Assembly: GCA_002325245.1 (NCBI GenBank)
Contig: DCRR01000005.1
Location: 44,668-51,440 of the forward strand
Source of the DNA: Microbacteriaceae bacterium UBA1487
Lineage (GTDB): Bacteria > Actinomycetota > Actinomycetes > Actinomycetales > Microbacteriaceae
Reading direction: 5' to 3'
DNA: 6,773 nucleotides
Below are positions 5,221-6,773 of this stretch, piece by piece; position 1 is the stretch's first letter, and each line of letters opens with the position of its first letter. A model generated the notes under the pieces. That model did no database searches and was not told where the DNA came from. It worked only from the letters and a program-made list of their open reading frames with translations. Made by a program: the position numbers and the translations under genes.

Positions 5221-5266
5221 GAGTCTTCACTCGCGGCAGGTTGCGCGTTGACGAGCACTGCAACGG

Positions 5267-5724
5267 CCAGCACGCGAGCTCGCCGCTCGACCTCGTGAAG
5301 TCGACGCTCGCTCGCGAGCTCGACGCGCTGCGCGACCGCTACCTCGTCGACCTTCCGCGCGAGGAGACGGAATCGGCGCTGCGAAGCGTGACGATCGGGG
5401 TGCTCGAGCACGTGGAGCGCCACGCGGGGATCTACGCGCGCCTCGACACCGACGCGGGCGCGACCCTGCATTCGTTTCTCGGCGCTCACTTCGCCGAGTC
5501 GGCCCGGATCCTCATCGAGCAGTCCAGTGTGCGTGTCCCGGAGCCGCCCGCGGGCGTCTCGCCTGCCATGGCGAGGGCAGCCGTGCGTCGGTACATCGCC
5601 GACGGGTTCGTCGGCGCGATCGCCGCGTGGCTGCACGAGCCGGCGCCGCGCAACGCCGTCGCGTTCGCCGAATTCCTCGTCGTCCTCACGCCGTCCTGGT
5701 GGGCTCACCCGGGCGAAGACGGGT
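5267..5724 (+). repeat. 458-bp direct repeat, right copy
   Basis: Second copy of 1383-1840, with A at 5579, 5652 and 5672 where the left copy has G. In coding terms these are Ala (silent), Asp179 to Asn, and Glu (silent). Beyond 5724 the sequence continues into the ancestral-looking end of the TetR gene and hisS. Before 5267 it is island sequence. Confidence 0.97.
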
Positions 5725-5750
5725 CGACCTCGCCCGACCTGGAAGAATGA
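5267..5750 (+). pseudogene. TetR-family regulator, 5'-truncated copy lacking the DNA-binding domain
   Basis: In frame with the intact gene, this copy encodes residues 51-202 of the regulator plus eight further residues (STSPDLEE) before TGA at 5748-5750. The helix-turn-helix, promoter and start are absent. The frame is open far upstream, but that stretch is antisense to the 439-aa gene and not a credible coding region. The stop lies 4 nt before the hisS start, and hisS's ribosome site is inside this tail, so this end is probably the native 3' end of the tetR gene. If translated from the internal GTG codon at 5295 it would yield a dimerisation domain without DNA binding, which might interfere with the intact repressor; that is speculation. 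Confidence 0.85.
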
Positions 5751-5754
5751 CCGG

Positions 5755-6773
5755 GTGGCAAGCTCCGTCAATCCTCCCCGCGGCATGCGGGACTTCCTTC
5801 CCGCCGACAAGGCGCAGCGCGAACGCGTGCTCGCCGTCATCCGTGAGCGCTATCGGCACCACGGCTTCGATGAGATCGAGACTCCGGTCGTCGAAGACAG
5901 CTCGCGCCTGAACGCCGGGCTCGGCGGAGACAACGAGAAGCTCGCCTTCGGGGTGCTCAAGCGCGGCCTCACGGTCGAGGAGCTCCACGTCGCCGAGTCG
6001 ACGCTCGACCTCGTCGACCTCGGCCTGCGCTTCGATCTCACGGTTCCGCTCGCGCGCTTCTACGCCTCCCACCGTGCCGAGCTGCCGAGCGTCTTCCGCT
6101 CGATCCAGATCGCCCCGGTCTGGCGCGCGGAGCGTCCGCAGAAGGGCCGTTACCGGCAGTTCGTGCAGTGCGACATCGACATCATCGGCGAGCCGACGAT
6201 CCGTGCCGAGGCGGAGCTGCTGCTGGCGACCCTCGACACCCTGGATGCGCTGGGGCTTCAGGGCGGCACGATCCGCGTCAACGACCGGCGGCTGCTGATC
6301 GGCATGCTCGCCGGGTTCGGATTCCCCGAGGCCACCCACGAGTCGGTGCTGATCACGATCGACAAGCTCGACAAGCTGGGGCCCGAGGGCGTGATCGCCG
6401 AGCTGCGCGGGCGCGAGGTCGCCGGCCACGCGGTCGACGCGTTCGAGGTGTTCCTGCGCCGCCCGCGGGCGACCGAGGCGGAGTTCGGCGCCGAGGCGAT
6501 TCGCGGCGCGCTGCCGCAGGGCGCCGACGACGCCGTGATCGCGCAGCTGGCGGAGCTGGGGGAGGCGGTGACGGCGGCGCGCGGGGAGGCATCCGCGCTC
6601 GAATTCGATCCGTTCCTGGTGCGCGGCATGGGCTACTACACGGGCCCGATCTTCGAGCTGGCGCACCCGAGCGTCGGCTACTCGCTCGGCGGCGGCGGTC
6701 GCTACGACGGGATGATCGGCCGGTTCCTTGGCAGCGATGTTCCGGCGACCGGCTTCTCGCTCGGCTTCGAGCG
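5755..6773 (+). CDS. hisS: Histidine-tRNA ligase (histidyl-tRNA synthetase), 3' end outside window
   Basis: The first 339 residues of a class II aminoacyl-tRNA synthetase that charges tRNA-His with histidine in the cytoplasm. The family is usually about 420 residues, so about 80 are missing past the window edge. Visible signatures: NPPRGMRDFLP (6-16), which is the HisRS PRGxxD start; DLTVPLAR (94-101); motif 2, VWRAERPQKGRYRQF (122-136) followed by QCDIDIIGE (138-146); the histidine-binding stretch LVRGMGYYTG (288-297), where the family usually has LVRGLDYYTG; and the glycine-rich GGGGRYDGMIG (312-322). The GTG start at 5755 has GGAAGAA (5741-5747) 7 nt upstream. The ATG at 5785 is internal to the conserved start and is rejected. 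The gene begins 4 nt after the stop of the TetR-gene tail, which suggests an original tetR-hisS operon. Confidence 0.97.
   Translation, partial: MASSVNPPRGMRDFLPADKAQRERVLAVIRERYRHHGFDEIETPVVEDSSRLNAGLGGDNEKLAFGVLKRGLTVEELHVAESTLDLVDLGLRFDLTVPLARFYASHRAELPSVFRSIQIAPVWRAERPQKGRYRQFVQCDIDIIGEPTIRAEAELLLATLDTLDALGLQGGTIRVNDRRLLIGMLAGFGFPEATHESVLITIDKLDKLGPEGVIAELRGREVAGHAVDAFEVFLRRPRATEAEFGAEAIRGALPQGADDAVIAQLAELGEAVTAARGEASALEFDPFLVRGMGYYTGPIFELAHPSVGYSLGGGGRYDGMIGRFLGSDVPATGFSLGFE

Larger units (their letters stand above)
1841..5266. mobile_element. 3.4-kb accessory island between TetR-gene repeats
   Basis: This segment separates two direct copies of a 458-bp part of the TetR gene. It has lower GC than its flanks in sampled lines (33 of 60 at 2101-2160 against 43 of 60 at 1441-1500) and uses more A/T-ending codons. 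It carries five genes with no housekeeping assignment. The native order tetR-hisS is restored conceptually if one repeat plus this segment (3,884 bp) is removed. No integrase, transposase, resolvase, tRNA target or terminal inverted repeats were found. The route of entry may therefore have been homologous (Campbell-type) integration of a circle or fragment carrying part of tetR, or action of machinery elsewhere. The boundaries are exact only as the limits of the repeat. Confidence 0.65.

Noticed and set aside
5108..5263. N-terminal extension of the 439-aa protein to 491 aa
   Set aside because: The 52 extra residues are low-complexity Pro/Ser/Arg text crossing the GC palindrome and have no ribosome site; ATG 5107 has a -10-like element at leaderless spacing.
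5240..5264. GTTGC / GCAAC short inverted repeat beside the right repeat edge
   Set aside because: Five-bp arms 15 nt apart are expected by chance and have no partner at the left edge.
5037..5266. In-frame upstream extension of the truncated TetR copy, giving a 237-aa fusion frame
   Set aside because: The extension overlaps the 5' part of the minus-strand 439-aa gene in antisense and has no start signal; only 5267 onward is TetR sequence.
1841..5266. CRISPR array, tRNA or other structured RNA gene in the island
   Set aside because: No regularly spaced short repeats and no cloverleaf or CCA-end pattern were seen on either strand.
5686..6666. Minus-strand open frame of 326 aa opposite hisS
   Set aside because: hisS is unambiguous on the plus strand; the antisense product is Arg/Asp/Glu-rich shadow sequence.

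Overview
The window looks like chromosomal DNA of a high-GC actinobacterium, probably from the Microbacteriaceae or a near relative. Coding sequence in the flanks is very GC-rich (43 of 60 bases in a hand count of 1441-1500), GTG starts are common, and two accessory genes appear to be leaderless. The family assignment is inferred from gene style, not from a search.

Layout. (a) 1-294 is the 3' end of a mazG-like pyrophosphohydrolase gene. A 32-bp near-palindrome at 291-322 lies between it and the convergent gene and probably terminates both. (b) 340-1095 (minus) is a classical short-chain dehydrogenase/reductase, divergent from a TetR-family regulator at 1234-1842 (plus). A 24-bp inverted repeat at 1158-1181 between them is the likely TetR operator. 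(c) 1841-5266 is a 3.4-kb accessory island of visibly lower GC (33 of 60 bases at 2101-2160). (d) 5267-5724 is a second copy of the last 458 bp of the TetR gene, with 3 mismatches. It runs into the apparent native 3' end of that gene (stop at 5748-5750) and, 4 nt later, into hisS (5755 to the window end, partial).

The central observation is that the island sits between two direct copies of the TetR effector-domain coding sequence. The upstream copy still has its DNA-binding domain and is intact, but its stop codon is completed by the first two island bases. The downstream copy lacks the HTH. The simplest ancestral arrangement is SDR <- | -> tetR-hisS, with tetR and hisS almost touching, later split by a unit of 3,884 bp (one repeat plus the island). 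Recombination between the repeats would restore that arrangement. No integrase, transposase or resolvase is visible.

Island contents. A 240-aa protein has a glycine-zipper-like N-terminus and a conserved-hypothetical body. A tightly overlapping three-gene unit follows: a 34-aa Lys/Pro-rich miniprotein, a 171-aa protein with three predicted membrane segments, and a 127-aa DUF2188-like protein starting at TTG. The miniprotein and the DUF2188-like protein share an N-terminal [DE]SW[RK]KPVKK motif, which suggests a common partner or location. A convergent 439-aa protein of unknown function completes the set. Two of the products look membrane-associated and none has a housekeeping assignment, so a compact defence-like or stress cargo is a reasonable guess, but no activity can be read from the sequence.
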